From: M55B157 sp040265115
Lineage (GTDB): Bacteria; Actinomycetota; Actinomycetes; S36-B12
Direction of reading: 5' to 3'
DNA length: 7,187 nt
NCBI GenBank assembly: GCA_040265115.1
Contig: JBDQGZ010000102.1
Span: 1-7,187, forward strand
Below, piece after piece: positions 1-5,902 of the stretch. The translations under genes and the position numbers were made by a program. The notes beneath the pieces are model-generated. The model ran no database searches. It had not been told where the DNA came from and saw only the letters and a program-made list of their open reading frames with translations. The number at the start of each line of letters is the position of its first letter. Position 1 is the first letter of the stretch.

Positions 1-314
1 AGTGCTCGCTCCAAGCCACGCACATTCGGGACCAGGACCGGGTAGCGCACACCATCGATCCTGGTGATGCCCTGCATGACCTCGGCGGCATCGGCGAGCT
101 GCGGCACCCACCGCGGGTGCACGAAACTGGTCGCCTCGACGATCGGCAATCCCGCGCTCGCCATGCGCTCGATGAACTCGACCTTGGTCTCCGCGGGGAT
201 CGTATGCGGCTCGTTCTGCAATCCATCGCGAGCTCCGACCTCCCAGACCGTGACCCGTTCGGGAAGGTCATCGGCCGGAAGGACCATCGGCAGACCCACA
301 TCCCGCGCGCTCAC
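1..314 (-). CDS. Hydroxymethylglutaryl-CoA lyase, N-terminal part (runs off window edge)
   Basis: This is the first 104 codons of an HMG-CoA lyase, which cleaves 3-hydroxy-3-methylglutaryl-CoA to acetyl-CoA and acetoacetate, the last step of leucine degradation, in the cytosol. The N-terminus of the TIM barrel carries the family signature EVGARDGLQNE at residues 25-35. Arg29 and Asp30 correspond to the catalytic arginine and metal-binding aspartate of the human enzyme. ATSFVHPRWVPQLAD and YPVLVPN follow, both typical of this lyase. One signature position is Ala28 where most homologues have proline. I chose the GTG at 314-312 because it overlaps the TGA of the upstream carboxylase alpha gene as GTGA, implying translational coupling. 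The remaining two thirds, including the His-X-His metal ligands, lie outside the window, so integrity cannot be judged. Homocitrate or isopropylmalate synthase relatives are unlikely given the RDGLQNE motif and the neighbours. Confidence 0.93.
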   Translation of the reverse strand, partial: MSARDVGLPMVLPADDLPERVTVWEVGARDGLQNEPHTIPAETKVEFIERMASAGLPIVEATSFVHPRWVPQLADAAEVMQGITRIDGVRYPVLVPNVRGLERA

Positions 315-2299
315 GAGGCATCCCCGGACAGATCGATGTCCACGAGCTCCTCGTCGAGGCGGACCTGGGCGCCTACGCTCGTCCGGACCGCTGCCACGAC
401 CCCTGCCGCAGGAGCACGAAGCGTGTGTTCCATCTTCATCGCTTCGACAATCACCACCGGGTCACCCTCCATGACCGATGTCCCGGGCGTGACCTCCAGC
501 GCCACAACCGTGCCGGGCATGGGACTGCGCGCGCTCCACCTCCCGGTGAGCGGCCCTGAGCCGGTCGTGCGAATTCGTCGCTGCAGCGGGGTCGAGATCT
601 GAAGACGATGCGTGCCCGACCGCGGTCCGTGAACCCAACGATGGTCGCCCTCGTCGGCGATGTGGAGGACCTCCACTGCACCATCGACACTGATCTCCCA
701 GGCCTGACCCGTGTGATGACCGTGACCGGTTCGGTGGAGGGACACGCGATGCTCGACATCGTCGATGACGAGTCGCTCCGGTGGGAAGAATTCGATCCGA
801 CGATCACCAGGGTTCACATCCAGTCGCAGAGCTGCCTGCCCACCGATGCGCCATCCATCGGTCCGGTCGAATCCACCTTCCGTCCGCACCTCGTCTCGGC
901 CCGCGACCATCGCCACGAGAGCATGCAACGGCACGTCACCCTCCTCGGGGAGGCCGAGACGATCGATCAATCCTGTATCGAGATCCCCCGCCTGCACCTG
1001 TGGCGCTGAGAGGAGGAACCTCAGGTAGTCGATGTTGGTCCCGAACCCAAGGAGCACGGTGTGAGCGAGGGACTCGAGGAGGCGATCGATGGCCTCCTGC
1101 CTCCCACCGGCGTGACTGATGACTTTCGCCAGCATCGGGTCGTAGTCAGATCCGATGACCGACCCTGCCTCGATGCCTGAGTCCACCCTCGATTGCGCCG
1201 GGGGGCGATACTCCAGCACCTCGCCACCGGTCGGAATGAACCCACGCATCGGATCCTCGGCGTAGACCCGGGCCTCCACCGCATGACCGCAGACAGCGAC
1301 CTCGTCCTGACGGAGGGGGATCGGCTGTCCCTCCGCGATGCGAATCTGCCATTCGACGAGGTCGACTCCTGTGATCATCTCGGTGACCGGATGCTCCACC
1401 TGCAGACGGGTGTTCATCTCCAGGAAGGCGAAATCCTCCGGCTGCTGCGCGGGCACGACATACTCGACTGTCCCCGCACCCACATAGCCGACCGCCTGTG
1501 CCAACCGCACGGCTGAGGCACACAGTCGCTCGCGAGTGTCGGTGTCGAGGAGCGGGGAGGGCGCTTCCTCGATGACCTTCTGATGGCGGCGCTGCAGGCT
1601 GCACTCACGCTCACCGAGGTGGATGACCTGTCCGTGCGTGTCACCGAACACCTGCACCTCGATATGGCGAGGTTGAGTGACGAAACGTTCGATCAACAAG
1701 GTGTCATCGCCGAAGGAGCCCCGGGCTTCACGCCGGGCTGAGGCGATGGCCGCCGGGAGATCATCGGCTGCTGTGACGATCCTCATTCCCTTTCCGCCGC
1801 CACCAGCGGAAGGCTTGAGCAGCACCGGGAATCCCATGTCCCGCGCGGCCTCGATGATCGTGGTGTCGTCCATGTCCGGATCATGACGCCCGGGAACCAC
1901 GGGCACTCCGGCCTCGATGGCCGTGGCCTTCGCACGGATCTTGTCCCCCATGGCCTCCAGCGCACCGACGGGTGGCCCGATGAACACGACTCCCGCGTCC
2001 GCGCAGGCTCGGGCGAAGGCCACGTTCTCGGAGAGGAATCCATAGCCCGGATGGATGGCATCGCTGCCACTCGAGATCGCCGCATCGACGACGCGCTCGA
2101 TGTTGAGGTAACTCTCCGTCGCTGGTGCTGGCCCGAGACGTAGGGCGGAGTCAGCGAGGCGCACATGGGGCGCGTTCACGTCAGCGTCACTGAACACCGC
2201 CACGCTTCGGATTCCCAGCCGCCGCAGCGTCGTGATCACGCGCACGGCGATTTCGCCACGATTGGCGACGAGAACGGTGGAGAAGTTCGACATCGTCAT
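311..2299 (-). CDS. Methylcrotonyl-CoA carboxylase alpha subunit (biotin carboxylase + biotin carrier)
   Basis: The biotin-bearing subunit of an acyl-CoA carboxylase, 662 residues from this start, the usual length of fused alpha chains. It carboxylates biotin with ATP and bicarbonate; the beta subunit then transfers the carboxyl to 3-methylcrotonyl-CoA. Visible in order: the N-terminal VLVANRGEIAVRV; the ATP-grasp glycine loop GGGGKGM at about 166-172; RHQKVIEEAPS near 238-248; EMNTRLQVEHPVTE at 294-307 with the catalytic Glu/Asn/Arg cluster; GHAVEARVYAEDP near 338-350; a divergent linker; and a C-terminal biotinyl domain with EAMKMEH at 619-625, where Lys622 is the biotinylated residue. The substrate assignment rests on the paired beta subunit and the adjacent HMG-CoA lyase. 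The start is uncertain: ATG 2299 forms TGATG with the beta-subunit stop, GTG 2302 forms GTGA, and ATG 2293 matches many homologues' length. None has a strong Shine-Dalgarno site. Confidence 0.95.
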   Translation of the reverse strand: MTMSNFSTVLVANRGEIAVRVITTLRRLGIRSVAVFSDADVNAPHVRLADSALRLGPAPATESYLNIERVVDAAISSGSDAIHPGYGFLSENVAFARACADAGVVFIGPPVGALEAMGDKIRAKATAIEAGVPVVPGRHDPDMDDTTIIEAARDMGFPVLLKPSAGGGGKGMRIVTAADDLPAAIASARREARGSFGDDTLLIERFVTQPRHIEVQVFGDTHGQVIHLGERECSLQRRHQKVIEEAPSPLLDTDTRERLCASAVRLAQAVGYVGAGTVEYVVPAQQPEDFAFLEMNTRLQVEHPVTEMITGVDLVEWQIRIAEGQPIPLRQDEVAVCGHAVEARVYAEDPMRGFIPTGGEVLEYRPPAQSRVDSGIEAGSVIGSDYDPMLAKVISHAGGRQEAIDRLLESLAHTVLLGFGTNIDYLRFLLSAPQVQAGDLDTGLIDRLGLPEEGDVPLHALVAMVAGRDEVRTEGGFDRTDGWRIGGQAALRLDVNPGDRRIEFFPPERLVIDDVEHRVSLHRTGHGHHTGQAWEISVDGAVEVLHIADEGDHRWVHGPRSGTHRLQISTPLQRRIRTTGSGPLTGRWSARSPMPGTVVALEVTPGTSVMEGDPVVIVEAMKMEHTLRAPAAGVVAAVRTSVGAQVRLDEELVDIDLSGDAS

Positions 2300-3909
2300 C
2301 ACATCCGGAAGACGCCATAGGAAACGTCCGACAGGGGAGCCGCCGTTGCAGCAGCGAGCCCCAGGCCGAGCACCCGGCGCGTGTCTCGAGGATCGATCAC
2401 ACCGTCATCCCAGAGTCGGGCGGTCGAGTAGTACGGATTCCCCATGGTTTCGTACTGCTGCCTGATCGGTGCCGTGAACTCCTCTTCCTGCTCGACCTGC
2501 CACGTCTCACCCCGCGCTTCGAGTTGATCTCGTTTCACGGTGGCGAGAACGGCGGCCGCCTGTTCGCCTCCCATGACCGAGATGCGCGCATTCGGCCACA
2601 TCCACAGGAAGCGGGGAGAGTAGGCCCGCCCGCACATCGAATAGTTGCCCGCTCCGAAGGACCCACCGATGACGACGGTGAACTTCGGGACACGAGCGCA
2701 GGCGACCGCGGTCACCATCTTGGCGCCGTGCTTGGCGATGCCGCCCGCTTCATAATCGCGCCCCACCATGAATCCGGAAATGTTCTGCAGGAACACCAGG
2801 GGAATCCGACGCTGGTCGCACAGTTCGATGAAGTGCGCCCCCTTCTGCGCCGATTCACTGAACAGGATTCCGTTGTTGGCGATGATCCCGACAGGATGGC
2901 CCTCGATGTGCGCGAAACCCGTGACGAGTGTGGGGCCGAATTCCGCCTTGAACTCGGAGAATTCGCTCGCATCCACGATCCTGGCAATGACCTCACGCAC
3001 GTCGTACGGGGTTCGGGTGTCGGTCGGGATGATGCCGAGGAGGTCATCGGCCGGGTACGCAGGCTCGCGGGATTCGATCATCGGCCATGGAGCTGGTGGC
3101 GCCGGCGGAACAGTGGCCATGATGTCTCGCAGGATGCGCAAGGCGTGGGGGTCATCCTCAGCGAGGTGATCGGTCACACCGCTCGTGCGGCTGTGCACCT
3201 CACCGCCGCCGAGTTCCTCCGGGGTCACGACCTCCCCCGTGGCCGCCTTCACCAACGGCGGACCACCGAGGAAGATGGTGCCCTGGTCTCGCACGATGAC
3301 TGCCTCATCGCTCATGGCCGGCACGTAGGCACCACCGGCGGTGCAGGAACCCATGACGGCAGCGATCTGGGCGATCCCCATCGATGACATCGTGGCCTGA
3401 TTGAAGAAGATGCGGCCGAAGTGGTCCCGGTCGGGAAAGACCTCATCCTGCTTGGGCAGGAAGGCTCCCCCGGAATCCACCAGATAGATGCAGGGCAGGC
3501 GGTTCTCCCGCGCCACCTCCTGGGCCCGGAGATGCTTCTTCACCGTCATCGGGTAGTACGTCCCACCCTTGACCGTCGCGTCATTCGCGATGATCACGCA
3601 CGTGCGACCGGCCACGCGACCCACACCGGTGATGATTCCGGCGCCAGGAGCGTCATCGCCATAAAGCCCCTCGGCTGCCAGTGGCGACAGTTCGAGGAAG
3701 GGGGTTCCCGGATCGAGCAGGGTGTCGACACGATCCCGGGGCAGCAGCTTTCCGCGGGACACATGCCTTTGTCGAGATGGCTCCGGACCACCGAGCGCGA
3801 CGCGAGCCAGTCGGTCCCGCAGTTCCTCCGACAGGGCGGTGTTCGCCGCGGTGCGCTCGATCCAGTCATCACCGCTGCGATCGATGCTGCTCGTCAGCAC
3901 CGGGCCCAT
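2299..3909 (-). CDS. Methylcrotonyl-CoA carboxylase beta subunit (carboxyltransferase)
   Basis: The carboxyltransferase subunit, 536 residues, matching the usual MCC beta length. It moves CO2 from carboxybiotin to the gamma carbon of 3-methylcrotonyl-CoA, giving 3-methylglutaconyl-CoA. The N-terminal crotonase-like half has ANDATVKGGTYYPMTVKKHLRA (from about 108), CIYLVDSGGAFLPKQ (about 140-154) and the first oxyanion-hole loop GSCTAGGAYVPAMSDE (187-202). The C-terminal half has ANNGILFSESAQKGAHFIEL (345-364), IGGSFGAGNYSMCGRAYSPR (414-433) and WMWPNARISVMGGEQAAAVL (437-456). These blocks are of the methylcrotonyl/geranyl-CoA carboxylase type rather than propionyl- or acetyl-CoA type, and the adjacent HMG-CoA lyase favours methylcrotonyl-CoA. 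ATG 3909 is preferred over the in-frame GTG at 3915 because GGAGGT at 3919-3914 sits 4 bases before the ATG and overlaps the GTG. The stop overlaps the alpha-subunit start. Confidence 0.95.
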   Translation of the reverse strand: MGPVLTSSIDRSGDDWIERTAANTALSEELRDRLARVALGGPEPSRQRHVSRGKLLPRDRVDTLLDPGTPFLELSPLAAEGLYGDDAPGAGIITGVGRVAGRTCVIIANDATVKGGTYYPMTVKKHLRAQEVARENRLPCIYLVDSGGAFLPKQDEVFPDRDHFGRIFFNQATMSSMGIAQIAAVMGSCTAGGAYVPAMSDEAVIVRDQGTIFLGGPPLVKAATGEVVTPEELGGGEVHSRTSGVTDHLAEDDPHALRILRDIMATVPPAPPAPWPMIESREPAYPADDLLGIIPTDTRTPYDVREVIARIVDASEFSEFKAEFGPTLVTGFAHIEGHPVGIIANNGILFSESAQKGAHFIELCDQRRIPLVFLQNISGFMVGRDYEAGGIAKHGAKMVTAVACARVPKFTVVIGGSFGAGNYSMCGRAYSPRFLWMWPNARISVMGGEQAAAVLATVKRDQLEARGETWQVEQEEEFTAPIRQQYETMGNPYYSTARLWDDGVIDPRDTRRVLGLGLAAATAAPLSDVSYGVFRM

Positions 3910-3913
3910 GTCC

Positions 3914-3919
3914 ACCTCC
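3914..3919 (-). promoter_or_regulatory. Ribosome binding site that decides the carboxylase beta start
   Basis: Reading the minus strand, GGAGGT lies 4 bases before ATG 3909. It is the clearest Shine-Dalgarno sequence in front of any gene here. Because it physically overlaps the upstream GTG candidate (3915-3913), it argues for the ATG start. A strong site here contrasts with the weak or absent ones elsewhere and suits a gene that begins its own transcript. Confidence 0.65.
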
Positions 3920-3920
3920 G

Positions 3921-3942
3921 CCTGTCGTTGATCGCCGACAGG
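3921..3942. repeat. Perfect 7+7 inverted repeat upstream of the carboxylase operon
   Basis: CCTGTCG (3921-3927) and CGACAGG (3936-3942) are exact reverse complements separated by 8 bases. The repeat ends one base before the region containing the ribosome binding site and overlaps the proposed -10 element (3940-3945). No U-tract follows on either strand, so it does not look like an intrinsic terminator. It may be a second protein-binding site, or an RNA hairpin in transcripts reading through from tetR. Confidence 0.5.
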
Positions 3943-3969
3943 CTAGCACGGGCAGTTAACGATCGTTAA
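3940..3969 (-). promoter_or_regulatory. Candidate promoter of the leucine-catabolism operon
   Basis: On the minus strand TTAACG (3969-3964, close to the -35 consensus TTGACA) is followed after 18 bases by TAGCCT (3945-3940), which fits the actinobacterial TAnnnT -10 pattern. Transcription would start near 3933, giving a leader of about 24 bases ending in the ribosome binding site. The -35 element lies inside the 18-bp palindrome, so a repressor bound there would block RNA polymerase. This is inference from sequence pattern only. Confidence 0.4.
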
Positions 3970-3971
3970 CT
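3954..3971. promoter_or_regulatory. 18-bp perfect palindrome, probable operator for the adjacent TetR regulator
   Basis: AGTTAACGATCGTTAACT is a perfect palindrome centred between 3962 and 3963. It starts within the last codons of tetR (it contains the tetR TAA stop, 3968-3966) and overlaps the proposed -35 of the carboxylase operon. Size, symmetry and position fit a TetR-family homodimer site placed to repress the downstream carboxylase-lyase genes. A/T-rich palindromes of this length are unlikely by chance in such G+C-rich DNA. I found no second copy in the window. Confidence 0.7.
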
Positions 3972-4538
3972 TAATTCGCGAAGTGCGCCAAGAGCCATGG
4001 CCTGGAGCAGCGCTGCCATCTCCGGGCGGGTGAGTCGATTGCTGTGGGGGGTGGAGTTGATGAGCCCGAATGCGGCATGGGCTGCGGATCGCGCGGTGTC
4101 CGGCGCGACTGAAGAGTCCATCTCGCACAGCGTGTCGACCCAGAGGGAGACATAGCGGGCCTGCAGGCGTCGGACGGTCCGCCGATCCTCTTCGGCCATC
4201 GCATCCAGCTCGCGGGCCTGAACGTCGATGAGGTCCGGGTCGTCGAGGGCGAAATCGACGTGGAAGGCCACGAGCGCCTCGAGCCGCTGGCGCGGATCGG
4301 AGTGGGCCGACACTCGCTCCTCACCACCGGCGAGCAGCCGCTCGCTGATATCGACCAACATCGCGGAGAGGATGGCTTCCTTGCCCGAGAAGTAGCGATA
4401 CAGCGCGGGGCCGGAGAGTCCGACCTCCGAACCGAGATCGTCCATCGAGGTGCCGTGGAATCCATTGCGGGCGAACAACTGCGACGCAATGTGCAGGATC
4501 TCCATTCGGCGATCCTGACCTGATCGACGAGTCGTCAT
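3966..4538 (-). CDS. TetR-family transcriptional regulator, probably of the leucine-degradation operon
   Basis: A 190-residue protein with the typical TetR layout. An N-terminal helix (EILHIASQLFARNGFHGTS, about 13-31) leads into the helix-turn-helix (SMDDLGSEVGLSGPALYRYF, 31-50) and the conserved SGKEAIL after it. Residues from about 60 to the end are a variable helical ligand-binding and dimerisation domain. The ligand is unknown; acyl-CoA intermediates of branched-chain amino acid breakdown are likely from context. In mycobacteria the TetR repressor BkaR (Rv2506) sits near accD1/accA1, and Streptomyces has a TetR gene in the same place next to its carboxylase-hmgL cluster, both recalled from general knowledge. 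The ATG overlaps the stop of the upstream ligase gene (ATGA), so the two are probably cotranslated. The palindrome at its 3' end is the obvious candidate target. Activation rather than repression cannot be excluded. Confidence 0.9.
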   Translation of the reverse strand: MTTRRSGQDRRMEILHIASQLFARNGFHGTSMDDLGSEVGLSGPALYRYFSGKEAILSAMLVDISERLLAGGEERVSAHSDPRQRLEALVAFHVDFALDDPDLIDVQARELDAMAEEDRRTVRRLQARYVSLWVDTLCEMDSSVAPDTARSAAHAAFGLINSTPHSNRLTRPEMAALLQAMALGALRELS

Positions 4539-5665
4539 CCCAGACCCAGCACGTGCACGAGTTGGCGGGCAGCACTGCCACCGGACTCCATGGCGATGCT
4601 CAAGGCACGCGGGACGTTGAGATCGTCGAGGAGCGCCCGCATCACCTCGAGTTCACTCGCTGCCTCTGTGGCGCGATCTCCCCGACGCCCAGCGGCGGAA
4701 TACAACGCCTCGAGACGTCCCTCGGCGGACGTCATCGCCTCGTCAGAGAAATCCCAGTCCGAGGCCCATGGCCGGTCGAGGATGAGCAACCGGATCGCCG
4801 CGGCTCGATGGTCGGACAGCAGGTCCTCGACGAGGACCAGATTGCCGGTGGACTTGGCCATCTTCTCCCCCGCGACGCGCACGGTCCCCACATGCATCCA
4901 CGATCGCGCGAAGGGCGAGACTCCGGTGGCTGCCTCAGCCTGCGCTGCTTCGTAGGCGTGATGGGGGAAGGCGAGATCGGCTCCACCGGCGTGGACGTCG
5001 ATGCTCGACCCGTAGGTCTGCATCACCATCGCCGTGCACTCGGCGTGCCAGCCGGGCCGTCCCGCACCCCAGGGGCTCGGCCATGCGGGGTCGCCCTCAG
5101 ATGATGCCCGCCACAGCGCCAGGTCGAATTCATGGCGTCGACCGGGTGCTTCTGCTGCACCACCGAATTCCTCGATCGCCGACCGCGCCTCATCCTCGCT
5201 GAGGCCGTGGTCCGCGGCCACGTCCCGTCCATCGAAGAACACCGTGCCCTCAACCTCATAGGCGCGACCGGCGTCGAGCAATGCCTCGGTCAGCCTGATG
5301 ACGGCACCGATGTGGCGATGCGCCCGGGGCTCATGGTCAGGACGACGCACGCCGAGGGCCGACATGTCGTGATCGAAGCGGTACTGCTGCATCGCGGCGT
5401 ACTCGTCGTAGGGAGTATCAGCGCGGCGGGCAGCTTCGGTGAGGACGTCGTCCACGTCGGTCACGTTGCGCGTGACGATCACCTCGAGGTTGGCATGCCG
5501 CACGATGCGGGCCAGCGCATCCACCCAGACGAACGTGGCGGCATGACCGAGGTGGGTCACGGCATACGGGGTGACCCCGCAGACGTAGAGCCGAAGCGGG
5601 CCGACAGTGGAGAGGCGGTGCTCGCCGAGGCGCAGCGGTGCCGGAGGCAGCAAGTCGTGGCCCAT
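4535..5665 (-). CDS. MshC/CysS-like class I cysteine ligase (mycothiol-type cysteine ligase or divergent paralogue)
   Basis: A 376-residue class I aminoacyl-tRNA-synthetase fold protein that should activate cysteine with ATP. MshC joins cysteine to glucosaminyl-inositol in mycothiol synthesis; CysS charges tRNA-Cys. MshC-like: LYVCGVTPYAVTHLGHAAT (27-45), including the HIGH-equivalent HLGH (38-41). Shared: NVTDVDD (67-73), GRPGWHAEC (202-210), and a KMSKS loop in the variant form EKMAKSTGNLV (267-277). Predicted zinc ligands are Cys29, Cys210 and His235, plus Glu239, which matches the fourth ligand of CysS; as I recall, mycobacterial MshC has Thr there. The protein is shorter than MshC (about 410) and CysS (about 460) and has no room for a full CysS anticodon-binding domain. 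ATG 5665 is chosen by N-terminal alignment; the frame runs open upstream to 5863, but that part does not resemble the family. A TAGGCT -10-like box sits 8 bases before the ATG and no Shine-Dalgarno is visible, suggesting a leaderless start. The stop overlaps tetR. Confidence 0.85.
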   Translation of the reverse strand: MGHDLLPPAPLRLGEHRLSTVGPLRLYVCGVTPYAVTHLGHAATFVWVDALARIVRHANLEVIVTRNVTDVDDVLTEAARRADTPYDEYAAMQQYRFDHDMSALGVRRPDHEPRAHRHIGAVIRLTEALLDAGRAYEVEGTVFFDGRDVAADHGLSEDEARSAIEEFGGAAEAPGRRHEFDLALWRASSEGDPAWPSPWGAGRPGWHAECTAMVMQTYGSSIDVHAGGADLAFPHHAYEAAQAEAATGVSPFARSWMHVGTVRVAGEKMAKSTGNLVLVEDLLSDHRAAAIRLLILDRPWASDWDFSDEAMTSAEGRLEALYSAAGRRGDRATEAASELEVMRALLDDLNVPRALSIAMESGGSAARQLVHVLGLG

Positions 5666-5681
5666 AGGTCGCAAGCCTATG
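5663..5681. repeat. Inverted repeat over the ligase start codon
   Basis: CATAGG (5663-5668) and CCTATG (5676-5681) are exact reverse complements 7 bases apart. On the minus strand the repeat includes the TAG stop of the small ORF, the proposed -10 TAGGCT (5679-5674) and the ATG of the ligase. It could be an operator or a chance product of the two TAG/CTA-containing signals. Confidence 0.35.
5674..5679 (-). promoter_or_regulatory. Candidate -10 box for a leaderless ligase transcript
   Basis: TAGGCT on the minus strand fits TAnnnT and ends 8 bases before ATG 5665, the spacing expected when transcription starts at or next to the start codon. There is no good -35 at 17-18 bases (GCCACG or CGCCAC) and no Shine-Dalgarno. 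If the small upstream ORF is real, the box would lie over its stop codon. Confidence 0.35.
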
Positions 5682-5790
5682 ACCCAGTGGCCCGCACGTG
5701 GCGCCACACCACCGCGATCAAGACAACGACACCGATGACTCCTGTGGCCTTCACCACGGTGGAGTTGAGGGCGAGGCCCAATGATGTCAC
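5677..5790 (-). CDS. Candidate small single-pass membrane peptide, 37 codons
   Basis: A short open frame between the two divergent genes, running GTG 5790 to TAG 5677. I do not recognise a family. The product begins with a short polar segment and has one hydrophobic stretch, roughly residues 17-29 (GVIGVVVLIAVVW), followed by WRHVR, a basic tail consistent with a C-terminal cytosolic anchor. About 78% of third codon positions are G or C (my count, 29 of 37), close to what real genes show here, whereas the opposite-strand frame over the same region scores about half. The start is uncertain: GTG 5790 follows an in-frame TAG directly, while TTG 5781 has AGGTGA (5792-5787) 5 bases upstream as a possible ribosome binding site. 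The stop lies 11 bases before the ligase ATG, so it could be the first gene of that operon. It may also be spurious. Confidence 0.4.
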   Translation of the reverse strand: MTSLGLALNSTVVKATGVIGVVVLIAVVWRHVRATGS

Positions 5791-5873
5791 CTACAACAGC
5801 GATGGGCTCATCATCTGCGGCACAGAGGGACGCAAGGCAACCCGGACGCTCAACAGGGCGCACTCATACCCCG

Positions 5874-5886
5874 GAGGGTATCCCTC
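5874..5886. repeat. Short inverted repeat upstream of the aminotransferase
   Basis: GAGGG (5874-5878) and CCCTC (5882-5886) flank TAT, giving a 13-base near-palindrome ending 16 bases before ATG 5903. It lies where an operator for the aminotransferase promoter could be. With only 5-bp arms it may be coincidental. Confidence 0.3.
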
Positions 5887-5902
5887 GTGGCACACTGGCC
5901 TA

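Noticed and set aside
2524..3387. 287-codon plus-strand open frame opposite the carboxylase beta gene
   Set aside because: It is antisense to a gene with unmistakable family motifs throughout, has no recognisable motif itself, and long antisense frames are expected in G+C-rich codon-biased DNA.
3921..3942. Intrinsic terminator after tetR
   Set aside because: The 7-bp stem is real but no run of U follows on the minus strand; the sequence goes directly into the ribosome binding site.
3421..3969. 182-codon plus-strand frame covering the 5' part of the beta subunit and the operator region
   Set aside because: No motif, antisense to the carboxyltransferase, and it crosses the intergenic regulatory region; a shadow frame.
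5698..5707. GTGGCGCCAC 10-bp palindrome
   Set aside because: G+C-rich palindromes of this length arise easily in this base composition, and it lies inside the candidate small ORF with no positional relation to a clear promoter.
5666..5863. N-terminal extension of the ligase frame by 66 codons
   Set aside because: The added residues are arginine- and cysteine-rich with no similarity to MshC or CysS N-termini, and the family start aligns with ATG 5665. The better coding signal in this stretch is in another minus-strand frame.
5132..5902. N-terminal extension of the aminotransferase frame by 257 codons
   Set aside because: The extension overlaps the ligase gene on the other strand, shows no domain, and family members begin at the MTDPID position (5903).
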